Assembly (NCBI RefSeq): GCF_963678635.1
Contig: NC_087070.1
Span: 31,723,704-31,787,703 of the forward strand
Source of the DNA: Symsagittifera roscoffensis
Lineage: Eukaryota; Xenacoelomorpha; Acoela; Convolutidae
Length of the DNA stretch: 64,000 bases
Reading direction: 5' to 3'
In this document: positions 20,640 through 32,657 of the stretch, in pieces
Position numbering within the stretch: the stretch's first letter is position 1
Layout of the letters: each line of letters starts with the position of its first letter
Made by a program: the position numbers and the translations under genes
The notes under the pieces: generated by a model
The model's database searches: none
Seen by the model: only the letters and a program-made list of their open reading frames with translations
What the model was told of the DNA's origin: nothing

Positions 20640-21741
20640 CAGAAACGGGCGTTTTTGAATTTTTGGAAATTAGTGAGTGCATAGTCATGAACAGTTATCA
20701 AACAAAAACGCCTAAGTTGATTTTTTTAAACAATTTTTAACCTTGCTAAAGGTTTAAACTAAGACACGCCGTAGCAGTTTTTAACGGAAAAACGTAGTTA
20801 TTTTTCTGGCGTGATGAAGAGATGTTGTGTACACAGAATTGCACATATTTTTTGTAATTCTTTGGTTTTAGAAATTCAGTTAGCTGTGGTTTTAAATTGG
20901 GTGGATAACTTGAGCCTTTTTTTTCAAAAACATATTTATTCTGTTATTGGTACGTTGATTGGTTTTCATTAAGCACACCTAAAACACCTAAAAATTCTTC
21001 AACTTTTTTGAAATGTGATTACTAAAATGAGTTAATTACTTTTCTTATCTATCCCGAAAAATGCAAATCATTTATATCTTGATTGATTTTTGAAAAGTGT
21101 TGATTATAAGAGTTCACCACTAAATTAGCAATTTTTTTTTAAATTGCAGTCAGCCATCAAAACTAATTTGTTAATGCCTATGACGGCTTCATCAAAATCT
21201 TTCGCTCGCTGCTCAAGAAAATCGATGAATAAACTTTAGTTGGAGAAGTAAGATATAATCAAAAATTGTTTGACTTTAATTAACTTGAAATCCGATCAAC
21301 AAATTTTCAGATCGAGAGTTGAAATGTTAAGAGCAGGCGTTAGTTGTGTTTTGAGATCCTCTGGTACTAAAAAACGGTACTTACAAAAAAAACTAATGAG
21401 AGTCCTTCCATTTTTGTTCGGGTTTTTCGAGCCCATGTCATAACGGAAACTCTCAAAAAGTTGTTTTTTTTGGGATTGTATGTGGCAGAATTGTCTTTAG
21501 AAATAACCATTAATTGTTTAGTCTAAAAATTAATATCGGTCAGAAGACGTCAATATTTTGAAAAAGTTAGAAAGTTATTGCAGAAGCAACTGAATTGAAT
21601 GAAAATTCTTGGCTGCCTGAGAATTTTAAGCTCTTTTGGGAATTTTAAGCCCTTTTTTGAGAGCTGTGGCTGGTATTTCAACACTATTCATAATTTAGTT
21701 ATAACAAGGGACAAAAAATGTGTTTTTGAATGCGTGACACT
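20640..21741. other. Noncoding AT-rich DNA
   Basis: Nothing coding or structured was recognised. It forms the right part of the 5-kb interval between the two 2.28-kb repeats. Confidence 0.6.
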
Positions 21742-24018
21742 GCTTGTCACTTGCGTCACTTGGTGGTCTGAACTGACCAAGCGCGTAAATTGGATCCGCC
21801 TGTAGTCTAGTACTGCAATCCTTCTTCTAAAGAACAAATGAAAAGTCTGGTTTTTTTCATCACTTTTTCATGCAAGTACAGAAGATAAATTTGTCGGATT
21901 CATTTTCGAACAAAAACTCAAGTTATTTTTCAATTTGATATTTATATTCACTTTTGAAAAGAAAAGAGGAGACTGAACTAATGCAAGTGATCGCTATAGT
22001 TTTTATTATAGACTTTTGAAAAAAATGCGAAAAATATTGTCTTTCAGATAAACTTACTCGTAGTGATAAACTAACTTCAGGTCAACTTCCTCGTCCTACT
22101 CACCTCTGAACCTATTTGGTGAGTCATTAGACAGTTCGTTTTTCAGGTTCTTCAGCCGATTTTCATCACCTGCTGTTTTCTGTCTTTTTGATTTCTGTCT
22201 ATTTTGTCCAATCGACATCAAAGTTGGAATATGGCTGCTCTATGAATCATAACTCAGTTTGGTGATATTTACGTTATTGAACCCAAGTTTTGCAAATTGC
22301 GGTAGAAAATTGACGAATTCAGATGATACAATTGATTAAAATTATTTTGTTTGGTGTTTTTTTTGCGGTTTAAAAAATTTCCGCTGAAAAGTGAGCTGAG
22401 CAAGCTATAAGATGCTGATTTAAAACAATCAGATAAAAAGCACAAAACAAGATTTTTCATACTTAATTCTGTTAAAGTGATTTCATTCGAAAAAATGATA
22501 CGGCCAAAAACTGCTAGGTGTTCAACTAGAATTGTCTTTTTGCTTTGTTTTTTAACAAAAGTTGGACCCAAACTTTAACCATCGGACAAATTTGTTTGAA
22601 CCAACAGTTGAAACAAAATTTTTGCTTTTTTTGAACAAAACAAAGTGAACCGCTTCAATATTATCAATTTGGATCAAATTTTCTAGTTAACTCCCGAGCA
22701 TTTCATCCAGATTTTTTCACAAAGTGGTAGAAACGAGCTAAAATCTATTGATTTTGTCAATTTTGTGGTTACTTGGTTAGTTTAAATTAGGACTCTTTGA
22801 GCAGCTCAATATAGTGCGCTTATCAATGAGCAGCAACAACTGTGGCAAAAAAACCTATATAATCAAACGTGTGACGTCCTTTAGTAATTTACTTGCTTAT
22901 CAGAGTTATATTATTAAGTGTATTCATAATTCCTTTGTATTCCTCTTTCTTAGTTTAGTATATGATTCCGTTTATCTTGATTCCTACATAATTCCAGAGT
23001 TGAGTATCAATCTGAGTTATCAAAGTAGAAACAGCCGAAATTAGAACGAAGAAACGGTATTCGATTTCGAAGACGCCAGAAAATGAAAAAGAAGAAGGTT
23101 ATATTTGAAATTAAATAATTTTCCCTAACAGTAGTTCAAACAAGAAGTTAAAAAACAGGTTTTGAAAATGATCATTATGAACTAAATTCAATGTAAAAGC
23201 GATTTATTTTACCGTTGAAGTGAAAACAGTAGAAATTAACTCTCTCCCAAGCCATCGGAAATCGAAGTCAGACGATTCTTGTAGTCAAACGTGGGTAAAG
23301 TAACAGCCAAACGGTAAAATTAATTGAAATGAGGATCAAGCAAAATTAAAAAAAAAACTAGGGGTCCAAAAATCAATGTTATTACCCGCCCCCATTTACA
23401 TGATAAGGCAAATCGAAAATAGGATAATTTGTTTAAGTAAAACGAAGTAGATAAAACGTATTTCTTCTTGGTGTACAATTTAGTAATAGCTGAATGAAAA
23501 TATCAAACTAAGGGATGCTGATCGAAATACTTTTACAAAATCATCAGATATGGGGGTTACATTGATCGAGTTGTCAGTTTTTAAAAACAAGCTCGGACAT
23601 TGAATGTGTGGCCTAGTATTTAATTTCTGTAATTGCATAAAGTCATTGAGTTAACTTTGAGGAAAAACTTGCTAAATTTAACAATAGGTCTTATTTTCGT
23701 TACACCGTGTGGAAGCAGCAGTTCAAGTGAAGGCACATTGGCAAGATGTAACTAACGCACATTGATTGAACGCACATTGACAAGAATAAATCACTGACGA
23801 GAAGGGTCGGAGACTTAGGATTCCACTTAATTATTAGTTGTTGTTGCGGTAAGAACTCTTTAGGTTTCTTTTCCAGAACAACTGTATTAGTTTTTGAGCA
23901 GAACGCCAAACCTTTGAAAGTGTCACTTCTGAATCCAAAAACAATCCCGGTGAAATTCAGTTGATGGTCTATCGAGTAGACACTTATTTGAAGCTCGTGG
24001 CAGTCGATCTATAATATC
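21742..24018. repeat. 2.28-kb direct repeat, right copy
   Basis: Starts at 'GCTTGTCACTTGCG' and matches the left copy from its first base after the gap. Differences include a two-base loss near 22346 and a few substitutions (for example near 23306, 23420, 23476, 23604 and 23645). From about 23945 the match weakens and ends near 'CGATCTATAATATCT'. Right after it the sequence is unrelated to the left copy's flank. Confidence 0.9.
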
Positions 24019-24282
24019 TGAGGGAACGCTAGTTAGGGGTCTGCAGTTCTTGGAGGTTTCTATTTCGTAGAAAAACGTCTGGAGTGATTAATCATTGGCC
24101 GTCTAGTATCCGATAACTTTGTACAGAGAAAGCTTGAATATCCGAAACAGCTACTGCTAAAATGCGTGGATGGGTTAAACTTGCAGTCTATGAAATTGTG
24201 GGAGGCTTGAAGGGTATCTTTCAAACCTTTGTTGCCAAATTCACGATACGAGATTGTAAAACTTTTATTGCATTATGTGAAA

Positions 24283-24895
24283 TCAAACTATTGGGTCTTC
24301 CCCTGTGGCTAACAAAGCTTCGAATGCCTTGTAAAATACAGTCAGCTGAGAAATCAGTTGCCAGTTCAAGGTGAAAGGTTTTAACGGCAAGGCAACTGGA
24401 AAGTGTAACACCTCGAGACTCCTTCTTCTGGGTACAGGTTGCCGTAAAGGGTCGGAAACCAATTGCCCTATTGTATCAACAAGTGTTGTCAAAAATGCTG
24501 TTCTATTGAAGGCTAGCAAAACTGATTTAGTTTTGCAAAAATTGAGTTATTAATCTGTAAAGAACTTCCAAAGCGCTCCTTGAGACGTTGTAAGGACGAG
24601 AGGTATGTATCGTTGTTGCAACCATATCCAATTACGAGTGCGTAAACTTCGCCTTTGAGCAGAGATTGAAGATGAATCATCTTCTCGATGTTAGTCATTG
24701 GTGATTGTTCAGTTGTGCAATTAAAAAAACGGAACTAATTGAGCCATTTTTGAGAGTCACCGTCATAATGTAAGTTTTGTAGTTTCGGAACTGACTGAGG
24801 AAAGCAACTAGACATTGAAAACAAACCAGTGATTTTTGATTGATGTAGGTTATTGAAGCCAACAAGTATCTTGTGTCAAACGGATTTTCTTTCAC
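24283..24895 (-). pseudogene. BEL/Pao-type gag relic (DUF1759-like)
   Basis: On the minus strand, 24513-24715 encodes 'MTNIEKMIHLQSLLKGE' and then 'TYLSSLQRLKERFGSS'. This is the signature of the DUF1759 region found in BEL/Pao retroelement polyproteins, in which an 'eKm..L..lLkG.a' helix is followed by a 'LkerFG' helix. Downstream on the same strand, 24283-24519 continues with 'LVDTIGQLVSD' and 'AFEALLATGEDP', consistent with the next part of that domain. Upstream, 24695-24895 is in another frame. Frames are broken and no protease or RT follows, so this is a fragment of an old BEL/Pao insertion unrelated to the two large elements. Confidence 0.55.
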
Positions 24896-26299
24896 TTGCT
24901 AGACATGCGAACTTGAGAGCTGGCCATAGATTTTTTGAGTTCCAGAGAGCTGATTGTTTGGGAAAATAACTGTTAGTGTACATGATTGCGAACATTCAGT
25001 CACAATAAAATCAACATCAGTGGCATTGTTGGCGGCAGCAGATGTAGTACACTATGTACACTATGGTTGTATAATAAGCTGGTGGCTGGTGTTTTGTATA
25101 CTAGAACTGCGACTGGCCTTACTTAAACTTGAGAAAACAACTTCTTATAGTAAGTTTTTGCGCTCAAAACCACTTAGAACGTTTGTTAAAATGCTCTGTT
25201 TTCAGTAAATCGAGGCAATTAAATTCAGATAAGTTATGCTTTTCTGGTCTCGCACAGCTCATCCAATGAGTCCTGTTTAAAATTGATTGGTATCTTTCTT
25301 CAATGCATCAATCAATAAAGTCAACGTTGGTGTTAATTTCTTCACCGTAAAAAGTTTTAAAGAAAAGTTTTTTGTGTCGCTTTGTTACCAACATTAGTGC
25401 TTTCATCGTTTTTCTCTTAAAGCCTGATACACTACACCCTTCTTATACTTAACATCCATCTGAAATCTTTGGAATTGAGATAAAAAGCTATCTGAATTTT
25501 GTATAACTCACTAACTAAACCGTTATATCCTCTAGCTCTTAATTTTCCGTAAAAATATGTAGGAAACTTTTATTTAAATTGCAAATGCTGAGGTTAATGC
25601 AAAAAGATATTCCAGGTATTCTATCAAACTATTGAGAAAAACTAGTTGCCCTAGCCCTCGTTAAGTAAAGTTAACTAAATGAGTTTTTTTTTTTTTTCAA
25701 ATCAGGATCCAAAAAGAAAGAAAACAAAAATACGGGCACCAACCAGCTGACAATGAAGGTTGAACAAAAGTCTGAGGGGTTCTGGTGAGTTTGAACAAGT
25801 GTCTTGCGGAAATTAACTCGCTCAGCAACGGGAAACAAACGAATGTTACTGAAAATTAACCGGGCACAAAATGGGGATTGAAGGAAAAAAAGGGACTCTA
25901 GCAACCTAGAACAAATCCCTACACACTAAAGTCTTCGCCGGGGTTCTCGCTCAATTGGAACAATTCCCCAATTTCAGTAATTTGATTTTTTTCCTGTTTT
26001 ATCAAATGAAACCAATATATATAAATATAATTATTTTGGAAAAGCAAAAAAAATTAAGGGATTTTTTGAAAGTTAATGGAATATTTTCAAATTCTATCTA
26101 ATTTGACACCTGAGAATCGCAGGTTTAAACATTTTTCTCTTCTAGGGAAAACTCAATTGTTTAATGGGAAAACTTTTCATGGCTAGGGAGAGGTAAAAGG
26201 AAGAAACAAAAAACAGAAACCAAAAGCGTGGTATATTTGTATTTATCAGAAGAGTGAACGTTTTTTCTGAAGTACCATTATTAATAGATCTAGTTCAAT
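24896..26299. other. Noncoding DNA, nothing recognised
   Basis: No convincing frame. A 17-base poly-T lies at about 25681-25697. Short minus-strand frames such as 25671-25904 have the composition expected by chance. Confidence 0.6.
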
Positions 26300-26790
26300 T
26301 GGTACTCTTGTTTATAGTTGTGTGCTTTCAACTTTTTTTGTATCCCTAATTTTTATGTTGATTACTATATACTTCTGAAGTTGACTATCAATCAGAGTTA
26401 TCAAAGTAGAAACAGTCCAATATAGAAAGAAGAAACGGTCGTTGTGTATGCCGAGGGTTGAAAAAAAAGAAGAATGTTATATTTGAAATTAAATGATTTT
26501 CCATGACAATAATTACAAACAAGTAGTATAAAACAGGGTTTTGAAAATTGTAATTATGAATTGAATTCAATCTCAATGCGAATTAGTTGATCGTTGAAGT
26601 TAAAACAGTAGAAAGTAACTCTCTCCCAAGCCATCAAGAACCGAAATCAGTTGATTCTTGCACTCAAACGTGATTAAAGTGAAAGTCAAACGGTAAAAAT
26701 GAATGTAAAAAAGATCAATCAAAATACAAATTAAGTAGGGGTCAAAACTTCAGTGATAAAGCGTATCGGAAATCGGCCTTTTGCCAAATT
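26300..26790. repeat. Diverged third fragment of the 2.28-kb repeat family
   Basis: 'ATCAATCAGAGTTATCAAAGTAG', 'TATATTTGAAATTAAAT', 'CTCTCTCCCAAGCCATC' and 'GTCAAACGGTAAA' match 15740-16150 in the same order and spacing, with many substitutions. It covers about one fifth of the full repeat. Confidence 0.8.
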
Positions 26791-27349
26791 TTTTTTTGAA
26801 TGTCTGAATTATTGGTGAGCTGAGATATAAATTTTAATGAACGTATTTTTAAAACACCACTCTTTTACAATTTTAGTCGTTGCACAGTAAAAATGATTTT
26901 TTTTTTGTAACAAATCAGTGTTACAAAATTTGAGATAGTTTTTTTGATGCAGACAAAAAATAAATTTTTATGGAACATATGACCAAATTGCTCTTTCTGT
27001 GAAATTTTTTCCGTTCTTATCTGATATCTAATGAAAAAACACAAAAATTCATCTCTTTTACTTACTACCTATTTTTCAGAAAGTGAACTCCAATTGCTTA
27101 ATATCCAGTTCCGGTTTGAGCTAACGATATTTGTCTAAAACAACCTCAGAGTGGTAATTTTTGACGAAATTAAAAAGTTGGTATCGATTTTGCAATATCT
27201 GCAGTCTTACACTACTCTAATTATGCTTTGAGTTTAAGGAAACTGCTAATATTCTACCTATGTTCTCAGCGCAGTTTCAGTGTTTTGGTTGAAATGTTAG
27301 ATATTTTCAACGCTTTGAATTGTTTGCCGATCTTTTGTATAAAGCATAT
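26791..27349. other. Noncoding T-rich DNA
   Basis: Homopolymer-rich. No frame or repeat structure was recognised. Confidence 0.55.
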
Positions 27350-27800
27350 TTTGTGTGTATATATATATGGAAAAAATGGATAGAAGTAAAAATTGGAAAA
27401 AATGGATATCATACAATTTCCATATCTGAAATTAGTTTGACTAGCATTTTTTGATGGCGACAAAAAAATTTTCCTAGAAAAACTGAAATTGCCCCAAAAT
27501 TTTTAAATTTTTTTTTCAATCACAAATTGAATTTTGTACTCAAATAAACATTTTCCAAAAAAAAACTTTGCATGCATTTTTCAATTTTTTTTGTCTGCAT
27601 AACGTAGTCCTAGATACAGAAAAATTGGATTTTTTTCCGTTTCTCTAGATAACTTTTTCAAACCGGCTAAAGACTTTCTTTTGAATGGCACGCTTATACA
27701 TGCCTTCATCAATGTCTGATAATTTGAAATTTCTAATTGTAAAAATAATCTTCTTTGAAAACTTTTGCCAAAATTTAAAAGTTTGATGCTCTCAGCATGT
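27350..27800 (-). repeat. Dispersed repeat, inverse of 60870-61260
   Basis: Landmarks are 'CATACAATTTCCATAT', 'TTGCCCCAAAATTTT', 'TTTGCATGCATTTTT', 'CATAACGTAGTCCTAG' and 'CATCAATGTCTGATAATTTG'. They appear in reverse order and complement at 60870-61220, so both are copies of one family in opposite orientation. No coding capacity was seen. Confidence 0.75.
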
Positions 27801-29110
27801 AATTTTTGAAAAGATGTAAATATTTGACGATTAATCCATTGGTGAATCTAATTCTGAGTAAACCGTGGGTTTAGTCACTAGTGTTCGGTCACAAGCACAT
27901 CCCAAAAACTTTGAGAAGTCAATTAAAAAAAACTTTTAATTTATGAAAAAATGCTTGTCCTACAATTTCCATATATAAAAAAATGCTTATCTAAGAGTTA
28001 ATTTAACCTTTCTGGTGCCTATGGAGTTGCACCAAATTGTAAGACAAGCAATTTTGGTCAAGCCGGGAACCTTTAAATCAAAAAGTTTGTGCAGCTAAAA
28101 TTACTTTCAGTCAAAATGACCAGTTTAGTTATACTATCATTTATTTCGATCCGACAGATTTTTTTGTGAAAACCACTTCCTTTGTTTTCAATAAATTTTG
28201 GGCGGCCAAGGAATTTGCTCTTCTGACGGCTGTTTTTCATTTTTTTTAAGCAAAACTCGAAAGTTTTGTGTTTGTTTTTGTTTGAATATTATATCACTTT
28301 CTCTTAAGTTTTCTACGTATGACATAGAAGGCCAAAATTGATCAGGATTCTAGTCAGTTTTTTCTAAAAGCTTGCTTTTTGTGCCTAATTTAAAGAAAAC
28401 GAGCTTTATTGCTTTTAATTTTTGTTCAGACTATTGAAAAGTTCGAGGAACTGCATTTTTGTGTTATAAGTTTTTTTTCTTTTTTTGAACAAAATAAGTT
28501 TTTTAAAACCTTCTGAGTTGTTTTATCATCGACATTTTAATGAAATTCAAAAATTTTTGTCCTTCGTCGAAAAATCTGGTTTGATTTTTTTAGTTTTAGT
28601 CGTTTTTCGATTGAATAAGGTAGCAATCATGTCTTTCCTAAAAAAGGCTAATGACAGTGTAATTCTTACTTTTGACGCTGTTTGTGAAATTTCTATTTTG
28701 CAGCAGTTAGTTTTCGACATTTTTTGCAGACTTAAGAAAAATCAAACCATTATTCTGCGAATGAATGGAAAAACGTTATTGTTTTCTTTTCAATTTTTGA
28801 GAAAAACAATGTCAAAAAACATAATTTAGCTTTGCTACCGAAAACGCCTAAGGTCTAGGCATTCTTTTAGATCTTTTGATCACACCACGAACAAAAAAAA
28901 ACGTCATAAACCAGAAAACAAAATGGAAAAGGAGATGAATGAATCAACTTTTAGAGGGTGGTGAAAGCACGTAGTTTTTGAATGTGAGCCAAGCCTGCTC
29001 ATTTTGTGGATGAAGTGCCACCCAATCAAAATATATGTTTTTTCACTTATTCGTCTCAGAATTCATTAGGACTAATTTCTAAACCCTACTCCGAATTTCA
29101 GCAAATGTGA
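27801..29110. other. Noncoding T-rich DNA
   Basis: A second 'CTACAATTTCCATATAT' lies near 27960. A 114-codon plus frame at 28485-28829 is Phe/Leu/Lys-rich and looks like chance in T-rich DNA. No gene was recognised. Confidence 0.55.
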
Positions 29111-29683
29111 AACTACACTGCGCTCACGAAATTGCAATATTTTGGAACCAGATCTAAACTAGAATTTATTATTGGATATGATTCTGATATTTTAGCTCTA
29201 TAAAATATTGAATACTAACCAATCATACTCCATCAAACTAACAACCCACTTATTTGTAAGTGCTGAACATACTTGTAATTTCAGCACCAGAGAGATTTGA
29301 ATTTAACTTAGAAATTAGTTGACTCTCCAAGAAGACTTCAGCAGCCGCAATAAACCAGTATACCCTAGATCTATTGAGCCTAGCAGAGACTAGTTAAACA
29401 CCCTGAGACTAGATAGTATAAGAGTAAGATTAGGATCGGTATTAGACTAAGAAGTTGCACGAATCTATCCGGCCGAAAATAAGATAGCGTGACGAGCAGA
29501 CGGTGTACCCTATCCGAAATTACTCTATGAGTTTACCAATCAATCTATAAATTCATCTGGTGCGACCAAAAGTCTTGAACAAGACCTTAACCAACTTAGA
29601 TTAGAAACATTAACCAGAACATTAGATTAGAATTAAGCAAATACAACATTTTAAAATAGTTGTATGACAAAAATTTAGTAGAA

Positions 29684-29985
29684 ATGTCTCTACGACTCAA
29701 TCGATTAGAGCCAATTTTCCGAACAATAGAGAACTACACAGTATTGGAAGAAGATCTTGGACAAGAGACGACGTACGACTAGGAGAAAATCTACCAATCA
29801 ATTTCATGATTGTACGACAAAAACCAAATCAAACTTTTATATTTAGAATACTTCCAGCAGTAAATTTTAATTTTCCTTTACTGACATAAAATTTTGAAGA
29901 AACATCTTCAATAACCTTTCATGGCGCTAAACCTAATAATTATACAATAACGACCGATAAAAACAACACTAGTCGTTCTCCTTAA
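29684..29985 (+). pseudogene. Coding-like fragment before the LTR-like segment
   Basis: Starts 'MSLRLNRLEPIFRTIEN' at ATG 29684. After a frame change it continues with 'LGENLPINFMIVRQK', 'TFIFRILPAVNFNF' and, after one TAA, 'SSITFHGAKPNNYTITTD', ending at TAA 29983-29985. The composition is protein-like and A-rich like the element's genes. It has no counterpart in copy 1, whose 5' part is outside the window. It may be an extra 5' gene of the element or the tail of another insertion. Confidence 0.35.
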
Positions 29986-30006
29986 AAAATCTGCAGTAAA
30001 CTTAAA

Positions 30007-30334
30007 ACATCTTGAAAAAAAATTTATCGAATATAAAAGTACAAAAGTTAGTTAGTATAAATCATAAATCGTTAGTATATATAAATCATCTCTTCATCCC
30101 AGCTTTATCACCTAAATTATAACAGCAAGTCTCAAAAACTAACAATCATCAAAACTAAAAACTTAACCTTTTTAACTTGACCTTTTATCATTAAACTATC
30201 AAGGCTCATTAAATTATATTTTCATTTAAATTAGTTTCATTTAAAATAACAGATCATCAAGGCTTATCATTGGACAATCAAATAGAACAATTTTGTTCTC
30301 CACTCCCACATTAATTAGTGTCTAACGACCTCAA
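30007..30334 (+). repeat. LTR-like or leader segment of copy 2
   Basis: Matches 52057-52433 from 'ACATCTTGAAAAAA' to 'GTCTAACGACCTCAA', while flanks on both sides differ. It contains a TATA-like 'TATATATAAA' (30076) and two 'ATCAAGGCT' units. An isolated second copy elsewhere suggests an LTR, with the other being a solo LTR. No TG...CA ends with a target duplication and no primer-binding site could be confirmed, so it might instead be a leader repeat. Confidence 0.5.
30076..30085 (+). promoter_or_regulatory. TATA-like box in the LTR-like segment
   Basis: TATATATAAA is conserved in both copies of the segment (also 52126-52135), followed by 'TCATCTC(T/C)TCATCC', where transcription could begin. 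A role as retroelement promoter is inferred. Confidence 0.35.
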
Positions 30335-30610
30335 ACGTCGATTCACTACCCAACCCTTATCAAATACCCAAAACTAACAGAAATATCTCAAATAGCTAAC
30401 CATTTTAATTAGAATGAACAGTGAAGAACTTCGGTTACTCGTCCTTCACTTGATCCCCTCCTCTTAGATGACCCAGGCTAAAACATTTAAACTTAGTAAG
30501 TCATAAAAAAGTATCTAACAAACTACTTGCGTTCTAATTATACCTGAACCTTGTGGATCGATTTACTATTCTCCAATCCTTGATCACCAAACCACAACCC
30601 CTAAGTAAGG

Positions 30611-30620
30611 TTAGGTAAGT
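30611..30620 (+). promoter_or_regulatory. Candidate leader 5' splice donor
   Basis: 'TTAG|GTAAGT' at 30611-30620 is a full consensus donor. It lies about 190 bases upstream of ORF0, in the noncoding leader. Retroviruses and env-bearing retroelements place a major donor here to make spliced env mRNA. The matching acceptor is not proven. Confidence 0.35.
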
Positions 30621-30802
30621 CTATCTTAACTTAGAATTTTTCACGAGAATGTAAAAATCATTCTGACGAATCGATATATGCTTTTCTCTCCAATCCGACA
30701 ATTACGACCCAAGTTAACATAACCACAAAAAAATTGTAAGAACTAACAGTTTAAGATATTAGAAATCACTAACCCAACAATGCATCCATCATCCTATACC
30801 TT

Positions 30803-31225
30803 ATGTCAAGAGACAATTTAGGAAACAAACAAACAATTATAAAACACAACTGTTTAATTAACGACGAAAGATACGACCTCATAATCACACCACACAGACA
30901 AATAATAAAATAAATAAGAACAAAAAGACAAACACTAAGAAAGAAAATTTTTAAACAACAAAAACAAATTATTGGAAAACAATTTTCAGAACAAAGAAAC
31001 GCAGTCTCAGAATCAGAAACAAGCGCAATATAAAAACTCCACAATTTAAAGGACTCAATAAATAAAAACCATCAAATTGACGATCAAATATATTTTTCTG
31101 ACTCAGGAACCACGTCACCAGCATCAATAAAAAGAAAACGTAGAATTAAAAAGTCATACACAAACAAACAAATACGCCTGTACAATTGGAATCAACCAAT
31201 AAGACTATTGAAAACTACAGGCTAA
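30803..31225 (+). pseudogene. ORF0: small basic protein ahead of gag (copy 2)
   Basis: A single frame from ATG 30803 to TAA 31223-31225, about 140 codons, interrupted by TAA at 30911 and 31031. The product is rich in Lys, Arg, Gln and Asn. A basic cluster 'IKRKRRIKKSYTNK' near the end resembles a nuclear localisation or RNA-binding signal, preceded by 'SDSGTTSPAS'. It ends 18 bases before the next ATG (31244). No family is recognised. It may be the original N-terminus of Gag or a separate small gene. The equivalent of copy 1 lies outside the window. Confidence 0.4.
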
Positions 31226-31243
31226 CAGTGATACAACACAAAA

Positions 31244-32657
31244 ATGATTCGAATTGACCTAGAAGAATCAACACTCCCATTTTTAATACATCCACAAGCT
31301 GAAGCTCGAGAACGGGTAATTTTTTGTCAAACTTGAATCATAAATTTATTCGAAAAAGGAGATAGTTCATGCACAAAAGAATTTCCCGATGTAAAAATAA
31401 TTAGACAACTCCTTGGCCACTATCTCAAAGGCATATGTAGTCTCACATCGCAATATGGAATCTACACAACAAAAATCAGTTCACCAAACGCATTTCATGA
31501 CAAATATCTCATTCAAACTGATGACGTAGATATTGAAATTTCAAAAATTTTACAGAATCCATAAAAAATATACAAGATCAAAACTCACAAAGAGCAAATT
31601 CATTAATCACAAACGATGTATTTTTACTTATCTATAGCTATTTATCTATATTAGAATTGAAATAACCTCAAGGCGATTCACCAAATCAAAACACTCGACA
31701 TACAACCGTGCGCCAAGAAATATATATAATTTCACATTTTTTAAATGTAATCAGTGAAAATCTAACTAGTAACGAAATAACACAACACGTTAAACACGAT
31801 TTACAAAAATCTTAGCATTGTTCATAATCGATTATTTTGTTCATAATATTGATATTATCGCACTAGCAAGAAAAAACTTTAGACCACAAAATACAGATGA
31901 CGAAACCATACTAGCAGATCAAACAGATTATGTTGGGAACCCTAAATGGTCTCATGAATCAATTCTTGATATACCAACAGAGATATCAAGCCAAGCAATA
32001 AGCACAACCTCTTTTCACAAAGATTATTAGGTTAAAGTATACCCACTTACAATTGACGCAACACCTTTGAACTATAAGTCATTCTTTCCTGAAAGAGAAG
32101 AAAAAAATAGTCTAAACTCTATTTTCATAGATCAAGAAAAGTTAAACAGAACAAGAAACCTTCCAAACCCCATCACATTTCGTAATTGAAGAAATAGTTG
32201 AATTAATAACAACAACAGAAGCACAACAAAGCAATTCACCTATTCAACCTGATTTTACAGCTCCAAAACAAAAAAATCCAACTTTACAACAAACAATTTT
32301 TTAATCCTTGGTAAAACCCTCCGTTGCTCAAAATATTCACAAATGGATTATCAAACGTTTCGACTAGTAACAAAACCATCATATAAACAAAAAACATCAC
32401 ATAGAAAAAGTTTCACAGAACATAATTATAATTATGTAAATAGATCAAAAACAACAAAACCTTCCAATATGAATACTCACAACTACTCATTTTCACAAAG
32501 TCAAAATATACCACAACTAACTTCAAACTCAGTAAATTTTAATGATCAACCACGATCTTCACAAGATCAAACTAAAAAAATTACCCATTTTTTCAACAAA
32601 ATAAAAATAATACAAATAGATACCATACTAGAAATCAACCCCTTATTATACATCTAA
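31244..32657 (+). pseudogene. gag: gag N-terminal region (copy 2)
   Basis: Starts at ATG 31244 with 'MIRIDLEESTLPFLIHPQ'. It runs about 106 codons with one TGA near 31334 to TAA 31562-31564. After a frame change it continues into the segment shared with copy 1 ('ARKNFRPQN', 'SSQAISTTSFHKDY', 'KPS' basic region). Further stops lie near 31672, 31814 and 32028. This shows what the truncated start of copy 1 gag would correspond to. The domain family is not recognised. The role as Gag N-terminal part is inferred from position. Confidence 0.55.

Noticed and set aside
20612-20640. A tRNA B-box-like 'GGTAGGTTCGAATTACC' on the minus strand
   Set aside because: No matching acceptor, D or anticodon arms could be formed around it.
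14477-24018. The 2.28-kb direct repeats as LTRs of one element
   Set aside because: The interval holds no gag or pol, only a hAT-like relic on the minus strand. The left end is hidden by a gap, and no TG...CA ends with target duplication were seen.
28485-28829. 114-codon plus-strand frame
   Set aside because: Phe/Leu/Lys composition in T-rich DNA, with no domain. It is treated as chance.
29114-29140. 'TACACTGCGCTCACGAAATT' as a mariner-type terminal repeat
   Set aside because: The form is suggestive, but no inverted partner was found in the window.
29558-29575. 'TGGTGCGACCAAAAGTC' as a primer-binding site for a host tRNA
   Set aside because: It begins with TGG as required, but the implied tRNA acceptor end fits no common tRNA that I can recall, and no matching LTR end lies before it.
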